Origin: Corynebacterium freiburgense
GTDB taxonomy: Bacteria > Actinomycetota > Actinomycetes > Mycobacteriales > Mycobacteriaceae
Length of the DNA stretch: 64,000 bases
NCBI RefSeq assembly: GCF_030408815.1
Contig: NZ_CP047355.1
Span: 1,860,001 to 1,924,000 of the forward strand
Direction of reading: 5' to 3'
Shown: positions 47,609-57,274 of the stretch, piece by piece
How positions within the stretch are numbered: the first letter of the stretch is position 1
Layout of the letters: every line of letters begins with the position of its first letter
Notes under the pieces: model-generated
What the model was told of the DNA's origin: nothing
Databases searched by the model: none
What the model saw: only the letters and a program-made list of their open reading frames with translations
Program-made: the position numbers and the translations under genes

Positions 47609-48720
47609 CCCAGAATACATCGGAAGCACTCGATACATTACTGAACCCAGCATGGCTAGGTGCGGCATGTAATCGCCCCGTTCAAGCAATAAAACTCCGA
47701 ATTAAACCCGATACCTCCATTTTGTGTGCGCTGCAAAATCTAGACAGCGGAATTGTTGATGGATGGGCCCGGATTCTCTGGCCAGATGGACTCACGAAAG
47801 CCAAGAAAACCGAACAATGGGCTAACCAACACGGGCTACGAGTAACCACTACGATATTGCCAAGTGATCTGGTATTCCAATATGGGGAAATCGCTGCTGA
47901 CCCTAAGCTCCACCCATACCTACAACCCGAGTTTTTAGGGTTTGAACTCGGTGATCTCCAACATATTTTGCGATACAACCCTTCACGCCGTCTGGTGTAC
48001 CGGCATAAAGATACGATCGTTCGAATTTCAGAAAAACAAGACGAACTAGGTTATGAACTCCACCAATTTCTCTCTACTATTATCCAAACACCAGCCAGGC
48101 TGGATCATGGCGAAAATCGCCGACTAAGTATTTCCCAGGTAGTTGGAGATTCTGATCTTTCCCAGATGCCGAATTTCCGCGCAACCAGGCAGGCCGGCAG
48201 AATCCTTGCAAAACTTCACGCCGAAACCTCAAGCATTTCCACCGGACTTTCAGCCAAACTAGCAAAACGTAGCACCAACTTTGAAAGCCAAATTAAAGCG
48301 CACGAACATATATTTCAATCGTTAGCTCCCGACTTAGCCGGGAAAATCCGAACCATTGCGGCTCATATTCCCCGCCATATTCCTGGAGCTCCGGTACTAC
48401 TTCATGGCGATGCTTCGCCTGACCAATTTTTGGTATCCAAGGATAACTCGCAGCTCTGGCTTACCGACTTTGATCGAGCAAGGCTGGGGCCAGCAGCATA
48501 TGATCTTGGTTCTTATCTTTCAGTGGTCGATTCTTCGAGTGGTCAAGCACTCATGGAAGGCTACGCCGATATATACGGCGCACTACCCCCTCCAATGGAC
48601 CTCAGAGCTGCCCAACTTCAATCCTTACTTATGCGCATCGCAGAACCCCTTCGATCCGGTAACCCAAATTGGCGTTCGATTACTTCTGCGGCGCTTGCCG
48701 AAGTAGAGAGGCTTTTATAA
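47605..48720 (+). CDS. APH-fold phosphotransferase-like protein 1
   Basis: 371 residues. The C-terminal half has the aminoglycoside-phosphotransferase/choline-kinase signature: LLHGDASPDQFLV near 268-280 with the catalytic Asp, and WLTDFDRARLGPAAYDLGSY near 286-305 with the metal-binding Asp. The N-lobe strand pair is seen as RRLVYRHKDTIVRIS. The first 110 residues match nothing I know. In this operon it more likely phosphorylates a sugar, polyol or lipid-linked intermediate than an antibiotic. ATGA overlap upstream, TAATG overlap downstream. Confidence 0.85.
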   Translation: MTQNTSEALDTLLNPAWLGAACNRPVQAIKLRIKPDTSILCALQNLDSGIVDGWARILWPDGLTKAKKTEQWANQHGLRVTTTILPSDLVFQYGEIAADPKLHPYLQPEFLGFELGDLQHILRYNPSRRLVYRHKDTIVRISEKQDELGYELHQFLSTIIQTPARLDHGENRRLSISQVVGDSDLSQMPNFRATRQAGRILAKLHAETSSISTGLSAKLAKRSTNFESQIKAHEHIFQSLAPDLAGKIRTIAAHIPRHIPGAPVLLHGDASPDQFLVSKDNSQLWLTDFDRARLGPAAYDLGSYLSVVDSSSGQALMEGYADIYGALPPPMDLRAAQLQSLLMRIAEPLRSGNPNWRSITSAALAEVERLL

Positions 48721-49718
48721 TGCCTGCATTATCCGCTTTAAGACGACTACCCAATGTTCGGCGCGCCTGGCCATCTCGCGATGGCGCGTTAACCTTTGAA
48801 CAGTTAGACCCCGAAGGCAGACTTCGCGCTGGCAAAATTAACGCAGATGGCGCCTTGCACTTTATGGATTTTGGGTTAGACCGTAAACTCCCAGAACTCG
48901 CACCACCTGAGCAAGGCACACTTGTTGTACATAGATACGAACGAAGAGCCGTTATTGTTGGCGCGGAAAAAGTTGAAAAATTTCTTCGTGCTGGGCGCGC
49001 AATGGATATAGCTCATACCGCCAAGCTGATCCACAAATTGTGCGAACCCACCGGCTTCCAGGCACCCGAAGTTCTGGAAAATACTGATGCTCGGATCGCC
49101 TTTTCTAAGCTCCCCGGGGATACCCTGCATGATTTAAATGAAAAAGGAATCCCTGGATGGCAAACGCTTACGCAAATCTGGCCGGAATTTGTTACCCAGC
49201 AAACGAGTCTTCCGATCCACTCAACAAAAGACGAAACAGGCGTCCTAGCGGATTGGTTTAAAAAGGCCTCCGATTTTGAGGCAGTCCCAGATCTTAGACA
49301 TTTTGGAGCTGCAGTATCAAGTGTTAGCCGAGAACTCGTTTCCGGATCATCACAGCCCGTACTTTCGCATCGTGATTTTCACGATAAGCAGCTTCTCTGG
49401 GATGGCAAACACCTGGGCCTACTCGATTCGGATACCGCTGTACGGGCTGAAGCTGCATTGGATTTGGGTAACTTACTCGCCCATGCTGAATTGCGCCTGA
49501 TTCAAGGAGTTTTCTCCACTGACACATATATCGCTGTTGTAAAAGCCGTGGATGCCCTTGCATCTACGTTGCAGGTACCGCTTGAACGCCTCGCTTGTTA
49601 TCTTCGCTGCGCCACGTTGCGATTGGCCTTTGTGTACGCATTTCGCCCATCGTCGCAGCCCTGGTTCGAACAATGGGTAACTCACTGTTTATCCACCCAA
49701 CGAAAGGATTATCTATGA
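48720..49718 (+). CDS. APH-fold phosphotransferase-like protein 2
   Basis: 332 residues from the ATG at 48720, which shares one base with the preceding stop. SHRDFHDKQLLWD near 216-228 carries His217 and Asp219 of the catalytic loop; GLLDSDTAVRAEAALDLGNL near 233-252 carries the metal-binding Asp. The two kinases share layout but little sequence, so this is a divergent pair and not a recent duplication. Its last bases overlap the ugd start (ATGA). Substrate unknown. Confidence 0.83.
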   Translation: MPALSALRRLPNVRRAWPSRDGALTFEQLDPEGRLRAGKINADGALHFMDFGLDRKLPELAPPEQGTLVVHRYERRAVIVGAEKVEKFLRAGRAMDIAHTAKLIHKLCEPTGFQAPEVLENTDARIAFSKLPGDTLHDLNEKGIPGWQTLTQIWPEFVTQQTSLPIHSTKDETGVLADWFKKASDFEAVPDLRHFGAAVSSVSRELVSGSSQPVLSHRDFHDKQLLWDGKHLGLLDSDTAVRAEAALDLGNLLAHAELRLIQGVFSTDTYIAVVKAVDALASTLQVPLERLACYLRCATLRLAFVYAFRPSSQPWFEQWVTHCLSTQRKDYL

Positions 49719-51034
49719 AAATCGCAGTAATCGGATGTGGCTATTTAGGTGCTGTTCATGCCGCGTGCATGGCACATCTTGGACACGATGTTGTTGGTCT
49801 TGATACTGACGAAAACAAAATCGAACACTTGGCAGCCGGAACCTCCCCGTTCTATGAACCCGGGTTTAAGGAGATTCTTGCCCCAGCGGTTCGGAATAAA
49901 AAACTCCGATTTGTTGTCGCACCTGCTCCAAATGAACTCGCTTCAAGCGATGTTATCTTTATTGCAGTGGGCACTCCGCAGTCCGAAAACAGCAATGCCG
50001 CAAACCTAAGCTTTTTGGATTCTGCGGTTGAAAGCATTCTTGATGCCCTACCCACCCAAACAAAGACTGTAGTTGTGGGTAAATCAACTGTTCCCGTAGG
50101 GACCGCAGAAAAAATCGCACAAAAATTCAGCCGTCATGGCATTACTTTGGTGTGGAATCCAGAGTTCCTACGTGAAGGTTTTGCAGTGCAGGATACTCTT
50201 CGTCCAGACCGCATGGTGTACGGCATTTCGGATACTCCCGAAATTGCAGAGCATGGTGAGAAAACCCTCGATGAAGTATATGCACCAATTTTGGCTGAAG
50301 GTACTCCCAAGATTGTGACCAATTACCCAACCTCGGAGTTGGTCAAAGTTGCAGCTAACTCTTTCCTTGCCTCAAAGATCAGTTTTATTAACGCCATGGC
50401 CGAACTGTGTGAAGCTACCGGTGGCGACGTCACAAAGCTCGCCGACGCACTTGGCCATGACGCCCGCATTGGGCACAAGTTCTTACGCGCTGGTGTCGGA
50501 TTCGGTGGCGGCTGTCTGCCAAAAGACATCCGGGCATTTGTCGCTCGTGCAGAGGAACTCGGTGTAAATGAGGCAGTGTCGTTCCTGAAAGAGGTGGATT
50601 CAATCAATCAGCGCCGCCGCGATCGAGTGATCTCTGAGGCTAAACGAACATTCGATGGTGACGTTGCCGGCACCAAGATCACCGTCCTGGGCGCTGCTTT
50701 TAAACCCAATAGTGACGATATTCGCGATTCACCAGCATTGGAAATCGCACAGCGGCTCCATAACTTGGGTGCCTTCGTTACAGTGTACGATCCAAAGGCA
50801 CTACATTCAGTCAATCGATTCTATCCAGAATTGCACACTACAACCGATATTGAAGCCGCACTTCAAGGAGCACAATTAGTGCTGCTGCTTACAGAGTGGG
50901 ATGAGTTTATTGCCCTAGACCCAGCAGCAACCGCAATACTCGTTGAGCGTCCAGTAATTATCGACGGACGCAATGCACTGAATCCAGAAAAGTGGCGAAA
51001 TGCTGGATGGGCCTACTCCGGAATGGGTCGCTAA
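49715..51034 (+). CDS. ugd: UDP-glucose 6-dehydrogenase
   Basis: 439 residues from the ATG at 49715 (AAAGGATT upstream). Oxidises UDP-glucose to UDP-glucuronate with two NAD. NAD-binding fold MKIAVIGCGYLGAVHAACMA at the N-terminus; VVGKSTVPVGTAE, WNPEFLREGFAV, and the catalytic Cys block FGGGCLPKDIRAF are all present; TVLGAAFKPNSDDIRDSPAL starts the C-terminal domain. It is the last gene of the unit and supplies the only activated sugar whose synthesis is encoded here, so the product probably contains glucuronic acid or a sugar derived from it. Confidence 0.96.
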   Translation: MKIAVIGCGYLGAVHAACMAHLGHDVVGLDTDENKIEHLAAGTSPFYEPGFKEILAPAVRNKKLRFVVAPAPNELASSDVIFIAVGTPQSENSNAANLSFLDSAVESILDALPTQTKTVVVGKSTVPVGTAEKIAQKFSRHGITLVWNPEFLREGFAVQDTLRPDRMVYGISDTPEIAEHGEKTLDEVYAPILAEGTPKIVTNYPTSELVKVAANSFLASKISFINAMAELCEATGGDVTKLADALGHDARIGHKFLRAGVGFGGGCLPKDIRAFVARAEELGVNEAVSFLKEVDSINQRRRDRVISEAKRTFDGDVAGTKITVLGAAFKPNSDDIRDSPALEIAQRLHNLGAFVTVYDPKALHSVNRFYPELHTTTDIEAALQGAQLVLLLTEWDEFIALDPAATAILVERPVIIDGRNALNPEKWRNAGWAYSGMGR

Positions 51035-51040
51035 AGAGTT

Positions 51041-54000
51041 CTATACAGGACTCATTCGCTGACTCATCACCCGAGTTATTCCATCACCACGCATAGTCAC
51101 ACCATAAAGCACATTGGCAACTTCCATTGTGGGTTTCTGGTGGGTAATCACAATGAGCTGAGAATCATCGCGAAGGTCACGGAATAATGCTAGGAGGCGG
51201 CGCAAATTTACATCATCCAGCGCCGCTTCCACTTCGTCCATAACATAAAACGGGCTTGGGCGGGCCTTAAAAATTGCTACTAACATTGCGAGCGCCGTAA
51301 GCGATTTTTCACCACCAGACAGAAGCGAAAGCCTTTTTACTTTCTTTCCCGGCGGCCGAGCTTCAACTTCAATGCCAGTAGCTAACATATCCCCCGGTTC
51401 AGTCAAAACTAATCGGCCTTCACCGCCAGGGAACAAAGTTGCGAAAACCTGCGGGAACCGAGCCTCCACGTCACGCCAAGCATCAGTAAAGAGCTGAAGA
51501 ATTTTCGCATCAACTTCTTCGATTACTTCAGTAAGATCTTTACGAGCCCGCTCCACATCAGCCAATTGCCCGGCAAGATATTCGTATCGCTCTTCCATCG
51601 CTTTAAATTCTTCAAGCGCCAGCGGATTAACTTTCCCTAAAGAGGCAAGATCTTTTTCTGCCTGCTTGAGCCTTGCAGTTTCCGCAGATCGATCAAATGT
51701 TTCATCTGGAGCATAATCGCCTCGGATTACCTCCGCTGGCAATCCCAATTGTTCACTGAGTTTCGTTTCTGCTTCTTCAATTCGAACCTGCGCTTGATGC
51801 CTGGCAATGTCGGAGGCGTGCGCTTTATCGGTGATTTTAGAAAGCTCCATCCGAGTAGCATTCACATGGTCTTTAGCCTGCACCAGTGATTGTTGCACTT
51901 CTCGACGTCGCCCCGCCAGCTCATCGCGTTTTACTTCTGCACGGCTTGTCGCATCGGCTACACGCGTTCCGATTTCCGCCGCACATTCGGCTACTGTTGC
52001 CGCCAGATCGGCTGCTTTTCGGCGGCGTCGCATTTCTTCCTGATGTTTCGCACGATTCAAACGTTCTTGCTGAGCTTGCCTGCGTAAATGTTCAGCTTTT
52101 CCACGAGTAGCCCCGGCTCGTTCTTCGGCGGTTCGTAGCGCTAACCGCGCCTCAACCTCCATAGCCTTAACATTCGAAAGTTCTATCGCTGCGCGATCAC
52201 GACGTTCTGTCGAAGGCTCAGCGTCCGCAGTATCTTCCACACGCGCTAATCGATCGATGGTTTCGGCAAGCTGCGCCGTTAGTTCTTGCAACCGGCCATT
52301 TGCCTGCATCATTCGACTACTCGCCCGCCCATGTTCTTTCTGAACTGCCGATATTTGTTCTGTCACACGTCTGGAATCGCGGTCTAAAGACTCCAATTGC
52401 ATATCGTATTCACGTAATTTTGCCTGTACCCCAGCTACCGCAACTCGTGCTTCGTCGGCTGCAGTATTGGCTCCTCGCAGGGTTCCTGTCAATGCGATTA
52501 ATTGCTCATTTAGGTGTTCTAATCGTTCAGTATCGGAGGTAATTTCTGCCAGCGTTTCTACCGCCGATGTCACTCCCCGACCAAATGCCATCCAGCCCTC
52601 CCCGAAAAATACTCCGTCCTGTGTAACCACTCGCAATCGTGGATCTAGGTCAATGATGTCCTGGGCCTGATTGGCATGAGCAACCACCACAACGTCGGCA
52701 AGCAAACGTGTAATTGAACCGACGATCGAGTCATCGAGTTCGATCTTATCGAGTAACCACGATGCGCCATGCGGCAAGTCCGCATCCATGCGCCAACCAG
52801 TGCTTTTCGACGCCCCAAACACCACTGTTCGCGCGACGTCCTCGGCCATCAATGCCTCGGGATCGAAACTTTCAACTAACAATGCCTGCGTATATGGTTC
52901 TAGTGCTGCAGAAATTGCGCGGGCATATTGTTCGTCAGGAATTCGAATTGCATCTGCGAGGGGTTTAGCGTGCGCTAATGCTGGCGTCGAATCCGTTTTC
53001 GGCAATGAACTTTGTAGAGTTTCAATACGGGATTCGATTCTTGAAATCGTTTTTTCTAGGTCACGTTGCTGTCCTGTTAATTCCTTAAACCGTGCTTCCG
53101 CAAGGCGTAACTCTTCACCTGCCGTATTTGCACGCTCTTCCACAGCCGTCCGAGCTTGCTGAACCTCTGCAATCATTTCAGCTACTCGTTGAGACTCTTC
53201 TTCAGCCGAAAGTACACGCAAATGTATTGCCTCAATACTCTCAGACATTTGTTCAATATCATCTTCGATTGCAGCAATTTGCGCACGTTGTGATTCCTCC
53301 GCAGCAACAAGCCTCACAACCCCTTCACGGCGGTCCGCAAGCGCCCGAACCTGCGATAGATGCTCCCGATCAGCTATTCGAGCAGCTTCTTCGCATTCGA
53401 TTACACGTTCACGTACTTCTTCGAGCTGCCCTCGGGTAATTTCTACGGTTTCATCCAATTGGGCTTGGTCCTGCGCAGCTTTTTCGGCTCGACGCTCTAA
53501 ATCCTCTGGATCCTCACCAGCATATGGGGTTTCAGTAAAATTCTTGGCTCTTTCCTGAGCAATACGCCGAGTAGCGGAGACACGCTCAGCGAGAGCAGAC
53601 AGCTCAAACCAAAGTGATTGTGCCTTTTCCGATTCCGGAATAATCCTAGAAAGTTGGTCTTCAATTCCTTGTTGTATGGCACTTTGCTGCTCAAGCTTTT
53701 CAGTGAGTTCAGCCACTTGTTCGGCAAGTACTTCAGCCGATTGATGTGCGGAATCACGTTCGGATGCCAAGCGAACCAGCCGATCACCAGCAAGTCTAAG
53801 TTTCGCGTCCCGTAAGTCAGCTTGAACTGTTGCCGCTCGTTGTGCGGCTGCTGCCTGGCGAGCCAAAGGTTTTAATTGACGCTGTAGTTCTTGAGTTAGG
53901 TCTGTAAGCCGATCGAGGTTTGCTTGCATTCCCGTAAGTTTTCGCTGGGCCTTTTCCTTGCGGCGCCGATGCTTAAGCACACCTGCGGCTTCTTCAATAA

Positions 54001-54478
54001 AGGCCCTTCGGTCTTCAGGGCGCGATTCAAGTATTTGAGCGAGCCTTCCTTGTCCCACAATTACGTGCATTTCCCGGCCAATTCCGGAATCGCTCAGTAA
54101 TTCTTGGATATCCATGAGTCGGGCTCTGGAACCATTAATTTCGTATTCGCTAGCACCATCACGAAACATCCGCCGGGTCACGGATACTTCTGAGTATTCA
54201 ATTGGAAGAGCACCGTCAGAATTATCGATCGTCAAAGTTACCTCGGCCCGACCGAGTGGTTTCCTATCGCCTGCTCCGGCAAAAATAACGTCTTCCATTT
54301 TGCCGCCACGCAGCGTCTTTGCACCTTGTTCCCCCATAACCCAAGCCAACGCATCAACCACATTTGACTTTCCGGAACCATTTGGACCCACCACGGCGCA
54401 AATACCAGGTTCGAATTTTAGGGTCGTCGCAGACGCAAAAGACTTAAAGCCTTTTAACGTCAACGATTTAAGATGCAC
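51041..54478 (-). CDS. smc: Chromosome segregation ATPase Smc
   Basis: 1145 residues, normal for the family. N-terminal Walker A GPNGSGKSNVVDALAW; two long coiled coils (about 165-480 and 660-980) rich in Glu, Arg, Ala and Leu; a hinge near 490-640; and C-terminal signature LSLLSGGEKSLTALAMLVAI with Walker B FYVMDEVEAALDD. It condenses and organises the origin region with ScpA and ScpB, whose genes are not in the window. The start is GTG with a weak ribosome binding site. It converges on the glycan operon with only six bases between stops. Confidence 0.97.
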   Translation of the reverse strand: MHLKSLTLKGFKSFASATTLKFEPGICAVVGPNGSGKSNVVDALAWVMGEQGAKTLRGGKMEDVIFAGAGDRKPLGRAEVTLTIDNSDGALPIEYSEVSVTRRMFRDGASEYEINGSRARLMDIQELLSDSGIGREMHVIVGQGRLAQILESRPEDRRAFIEEAAGVLKHRRRKEKAQRKLTGMQANLDRLTDLTQELQRQLKPLARQAAAAQRAATVQADLRDAKLRLAGDRLVRLASERDSAHQSAEVLAEQVAELTEKLEQQSAIQQGIEDQLSRIIPESEKAQSLWFELSALAERVSATRRIAQERAKNFTETPYAGEDPEDLERRAEKAAQDQAQLDETVEITRGQLEEVRERVIECEEAARIADREHLSQVRALADRREGVVRLVAAEESQRAQIAAIEDDIEQMSESIEAIHLRVLSAEEESQRVAEMIAEVQQARTAVEERANTAGEELRLAEARFKELTGQQRDLEKTISRIESRIETLQSSLPKTDSTPALAHAKPLADAIRIPDEQYARAISAALEPYTQALLVESFDPEALMAEDVARTVVFGASKSTGWRMDADLPHGASWLLDKIELDDSIVGSITRLLADVVVVAHANQAQDIIDLDPRLRVVTQDGVFFGEGWMAFGRGVTSAVETLAEITSDTERLEHLNEQLIALTGTLRGANTAADEARVAVAGVQAKLREYDMQLESLDRDSRRVTEQISAVQKEHGRASSRMMQANGRLQELTAQLAETIDRLARVEDTADAEPSTERRDRAAIELSNVKAMEVEARLALRTAEERAGATRGKAEHLRRQAQQERLNRAKHQEEMRRRRKAADLAATVAECAAEIGTRVADATSRAEVKRDELAGRRREVQQSLVQAKDHVNATRMELSKITDKAHASDIARHQAQVRIEEAETKLSEQLGLPAEVIRGDYAPDETFDRSAETARLKQAEKDLASLGKVNPLALEEFKAMEERYEYLAGQLADVERARKDLTEVIEEVDAKILQLFTDAWRDVEARFPQVFATLFPGGEGRLVLTEPGDMLATGIEVEARPPGKKVKRLSLLSGGEKSLTALAMLVAIFKARPSPFYVMDEVEAALDDVNLRRLLALFRDLRDDSQLIVITHQKPTMEVANVLYGVTMRGDGITRVMSQRMSPV

Positions 54479-54593
54479 TCGGGCATTTTAACGCAGAATT
54501 CGCTTGTTTGAGCCTACCGCCCCGCCGGAATAAATTCGCGTCCCCAAAGGTGTAGTACGTGTGCTTAGACACATTGAAATTTACACATTGACC

Positions 54594-54627
54594 ATGCGCG
54601 GGTACTGAAATAGCGGTACCCGCGCAT
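54594..54627. terminator. Hairpin between acyP and smc
   Basis: ATGCGCGGGTAC and GTACCCGCGCAT pair perfectly around a 10-base loop, 17 bases past the acyP stop. There is no T run, so it may end acyP inefficiently or stabilise the 3' end of the transcript. Confidence 0.65.
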
Positions 54628-54643
54628 TTGGCATTACAGCGTA

Positions 54644-54925
54644 CTAATTCACGGCAAAACCTCGAGCACCTTTTTCTTCACCCCATTGTTCGATAATGGT
54701 TTTAACGTATCCGGGACGTTGATAGGTTGCTGGTTCCAGTGCCCATAGCCTTCGTAGGAGCGCTTCCACCTGGTCTTCGGGGCCTTCTGCGACGACGCAC
54801 ACGCGGCCGTCGATAAGGTTTGTGGCGCTGCCGGTGAGTCCCAATTCGAGGGCTTGGCTGCGTGTCCACCAACGAAATCCGACGCCCTGAACATTGCCAT
54901 GAACCCAAGCTGTAAGGCGTGTCAT
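54644..54925 (-). CDS. acyP: Acylphosphatase
   Basis: 93 residues from the ATG at 54925, the usual length. Hydrolyses acyl phosphates such as carbamoyl phosphate. The family block [17 protein letters not shown] contains the phosphate-binding loop and the catalytic Arg; [20 protein letters not shown] contains the catalytic Asn. The ATG shares one base with the stop of the symporter gene upstream (TAATG). Confidence 0.94.
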   Translation of the reverse strand: MTRLTAWVHGNVQGVGFRWWTRSQALELGLTGSATNLIDGRVCVVAEGPEDQVEALLRRLWALEPATYQRPGYVKTIIEQWGEEKGARGFAVN

Positions 54926-56382
54926 TACACTTCTGACCTCTCTTTTCGTTGAGTTAGTGGATCGGAACCATCCCAGCAATTCATGCTTTCCCAACCCTTA
55001 ATTCCAGGCAGATCGTCCCGATGGAAGATGGGGTTGAGCCCTTTTGCGCGTTGCTCAGTGTAATTCTTTAACAAGGCGACAGCAACGCCGCCAAGTGGAA
55101 CCAGAGCGATAATATTTACGGTTGCCATAAGGCTGGCAAAGGTATCTGCCATAGTCCATACCAGCGGAACAGTGCCCAGGGCACCACCAAGTACGCAGAG
55201 CGAAACCAGGATTCGGTATATCGTGATCCAGCTGCGGTTATCAGTAAGGAATTCAATATTGGTTTCGCCGTAGTAATAATTTCCAATAACGGAAGAAAAC
55301 GCCAAGAAAATAATTACTACAGTCAGGAAGTAAATTCCCCAGGTACCTACGCTTGCTGCCAATGATGATTGGGTTAATGCCATTCCGCCTTGTTCGGAAC
55401 TGAGGTCAGGATCGGCAAGCATAATAATAAACGCCGTAACAGTACACACCACAAGCGTGTCAAAGTACACACCAAGTGTTTGGATAAGCCCTTGCTTGAC
55501 GGGGTGGGATACAGATGCGGTTGCGGCAGCATTTGGTACCGAACCCATACCAGCTTCATTGGAAAACAGGCCCCGTTGAACGCCTTTCATAATAACGACG
55601 CCAAGGGTGGCTCCGGCAAATTCTTGGATTCCGAACGCATGAGAAATAATTTCCTGGAACATACGAGGGACCTCGGAAATATTCAGCGCGACAACAAAAA
55701 GCCCGATAAAAATGTATGCAACCGCCATAACTGGCACTACAAACTGAGTAACCATTGCAACGCGCTGCACACCGCCGAAGATCACAAGTGCGGTCACAAT
55801 TGCCAGGATCACGCCTACAACGATTTTCGTTGCATCAGGATCTCCACCGAGCGAGTGAGTAATACTTTCCGCAATGGAATTTGATTGAACTGCGTTGAAT
55901 ACAAAGCCGTAGGTGACGGTAATCAACACAGCAAACAACACCGCCATGCCTTTCCATCCGAGCACATGGGAAATATAGTATGCAGGGCCACCACGATATG
56001 ATTCTTTATCTCGAACTTTATATGCCTGCGCGAGTGTAGATTCCACAAATGATGTGGCACCACCAATCAACGCTAATAGCCACATCCAAAACACTGCACC
56101 AGGGCCTCCTGTAGCAATTGCAATTGCTACGCCAGCAACATTGCCAGTGCCTACGCGCGATGCCGCAGAAATGGTAAATGCCTTAAACGCCGAAATTCCT
56201 TTTTGGCCCCCAGGTAACTCTGAAGGTTTTTCGGCAACGGCTTTAAACATGTCTGGTACATATCTGATTTGCACCAAGAGCGTATAAATTCCGAAATAAA
56301 GGCCTGCCCCAGTCAGAAGGAAAACCAGGACTACGCCATACTGTGTGTTAAACCAATCAAGGTTGTCAACGATGCTCTGCAT
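54925..56382 (-). CDS. Alanine/glycine:cation symporter (AGCS family)
   Basis: 485 residues from the ATG at 56382 (an in-frame TTG three codons earlier has no advantage). About ten to eleven membrane segments. The AGCS blocks are clear: [40 protein letters not shown], and [17 protein letters not shown]. Family members take up alanine or glycine with sodium. It is coupled to acyP by a one-base overlap and separated from mutM by about 60 bases. Confidence 0.93.
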   Translation of the reverse strand: MQSIVDNLDWFNTQYGVVLVFLLTGAGLYFGIYTLLVQIRYVPDMFKAVAEKPSELPGGQKGISAFKAFTISAASRVGTGNVAGVAIAIATGGPGAVFWMWLLALIGGATSFVESTLAQAYKVRDKESYRGGPAYYISHVLGWKGMAVLFAVLITVTYGFVFNAVQSNSIAESITHSLGGDPDATKIVVGVILAIVTALVIFGGVQRVAMVTQFVVPVMAVAYIFIGLFVVALNISEVPRMFQEIISHAFGIQEFAGATLGVVIMKGVQRGLFSNEAGMGSVPNAAATASVSHPVKQGLIQTLGVYFDTLVVCTVTAFIIMLADPDLSSEQGGMALTQSSLAASVGTWGIYFLTVVIIFLAFSSVIGNYYYGETNIEFLTDNRSWITIYRILVSLCVLGGALGTVPLVWTMADTFASLMATVNIIALVPLGGVAVALLKNYTEQRAKGLNPIFHRDDLPGIKGWESMNCWDGSDPLTQRKERSEV

Positions 56383-56440
56383 AAACAGCAATTTACCGTG
56401 CCGAAGACAATTTTTGTTAGCTTCCGCATATATTGTTTAG

Positions 56441-57274
56441 TTAGTGACGCCGCTGACATTTAGGGCAGTAATGACTGCCGCGGTTTGCAAATTCCTCTCG
56501 GATTATTGTGGTTCCACATCGCTGGCATGGCTTCCCTTGCTGGCCATATGCTTTGAGTGATACATCGAAATACCCGGAATCACCATTTACATTCACATAT
56601 AACGCATCAAATGATGTTCCACCTTGGGATAGTGCTTTTTCCATTACCGTACGGCCATGTTCTAAAAGCTCCACAATTCTTTCCAGGCGAAGCCTATCTG
56701 CTCGCTGGCGACCATGAATCTTTGCAGCCCACAACATTTCATCGGCATAAATATTGCCAATGCCGCTAATGATTTCTTGATTGAGCAGTAGCCTTTTTAT
56801 TTCTATACGCTTAGTTTTTATGATTGTCGCTATCTGCAAAATATCAAGGTCGGGATCTAAAAGATCAAGTGCAATATGCGCCGCAGGTTTTGGAACAAGC
56901 TTTCCATGGCTTCGTGTAAGTTTTGTGGCCCACCAATAACCAAAGGTTCGTTGATCCACAAACCAGAGTTCTTGTTGGTTATCCAATACCGCTTTGGCGC
57001 GTAGGTGTTTATGCGGTGAAACTCCAGCATCTTTAATCAGCATTTGGCCGCTCATGCCAAGGTGCACAAGCAGAGCATTTTCAGCCTCAAGTTGGAGCCA
57101 AAGAAATTTGCCACGCCGCTCAATGCTGTGCACCATCGCCCCTTGGAGGGAATCCAGATTTGGGTTATGGCGAACCGTACGCGGGTGGAATGCTTGCGCA
57201 GAACGCAGAGTGCGCCCTTGAACATGTTCAATGAGTCCACGGCGCACTACTTCTACTTCTGGAAGTTCAGGCAT
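56441..57274 (-). CDS. mutM: Formamidopyrimidine-DNA glycosylase
   Basis: 277 residues from the ATG at 57274. Removes 8-oxoguanine and formamidopyrimidines. The start MPELPEVEVVRRGL supplies the catalytic Pro (after Met removal) and Glu; LVHLGMSGQML is the conserved Lys/His region; GIGNIYADEMLWAAKIH is the helix-two-turn-helix; the C-terminal zinc finger has CQRCG and CPKCQ, 20 residues apart. The start overlaps the rnc end by eight bases. Confidence 0.97.
   Translation of the reverse strand: MPELPEVEVVRRGLIEHVQGRTLRSAQAFHPRTVRHNPNLDSLQGAMVHSIERRGKFLWLQLEAENALLVHLGMSGQMLIKDAGVSPHKHLRAKAVLDNQQELWFVDQRTFGYWWATKLTRSHGKLVPKPAAHIALDLLDPDLDILQIATIIKTKRIEIKRLLLNQEIISGIGNIYADEMLWAAKIHGRQRADRLRLERIVELLEHGRTVMEKALSQGGTSFDALYVNVNGDSGYFDVSLKAYGQQGKPCQRCGTTIIREEFANRGSHYCPKCQRRH

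Noticed and set aside
47605..49718. Aminoglycoside resistance genes
   Set aside because: Only the general kinase loops match; the operon context with glycosyltransferases and ugd favours a biosynthetic role.
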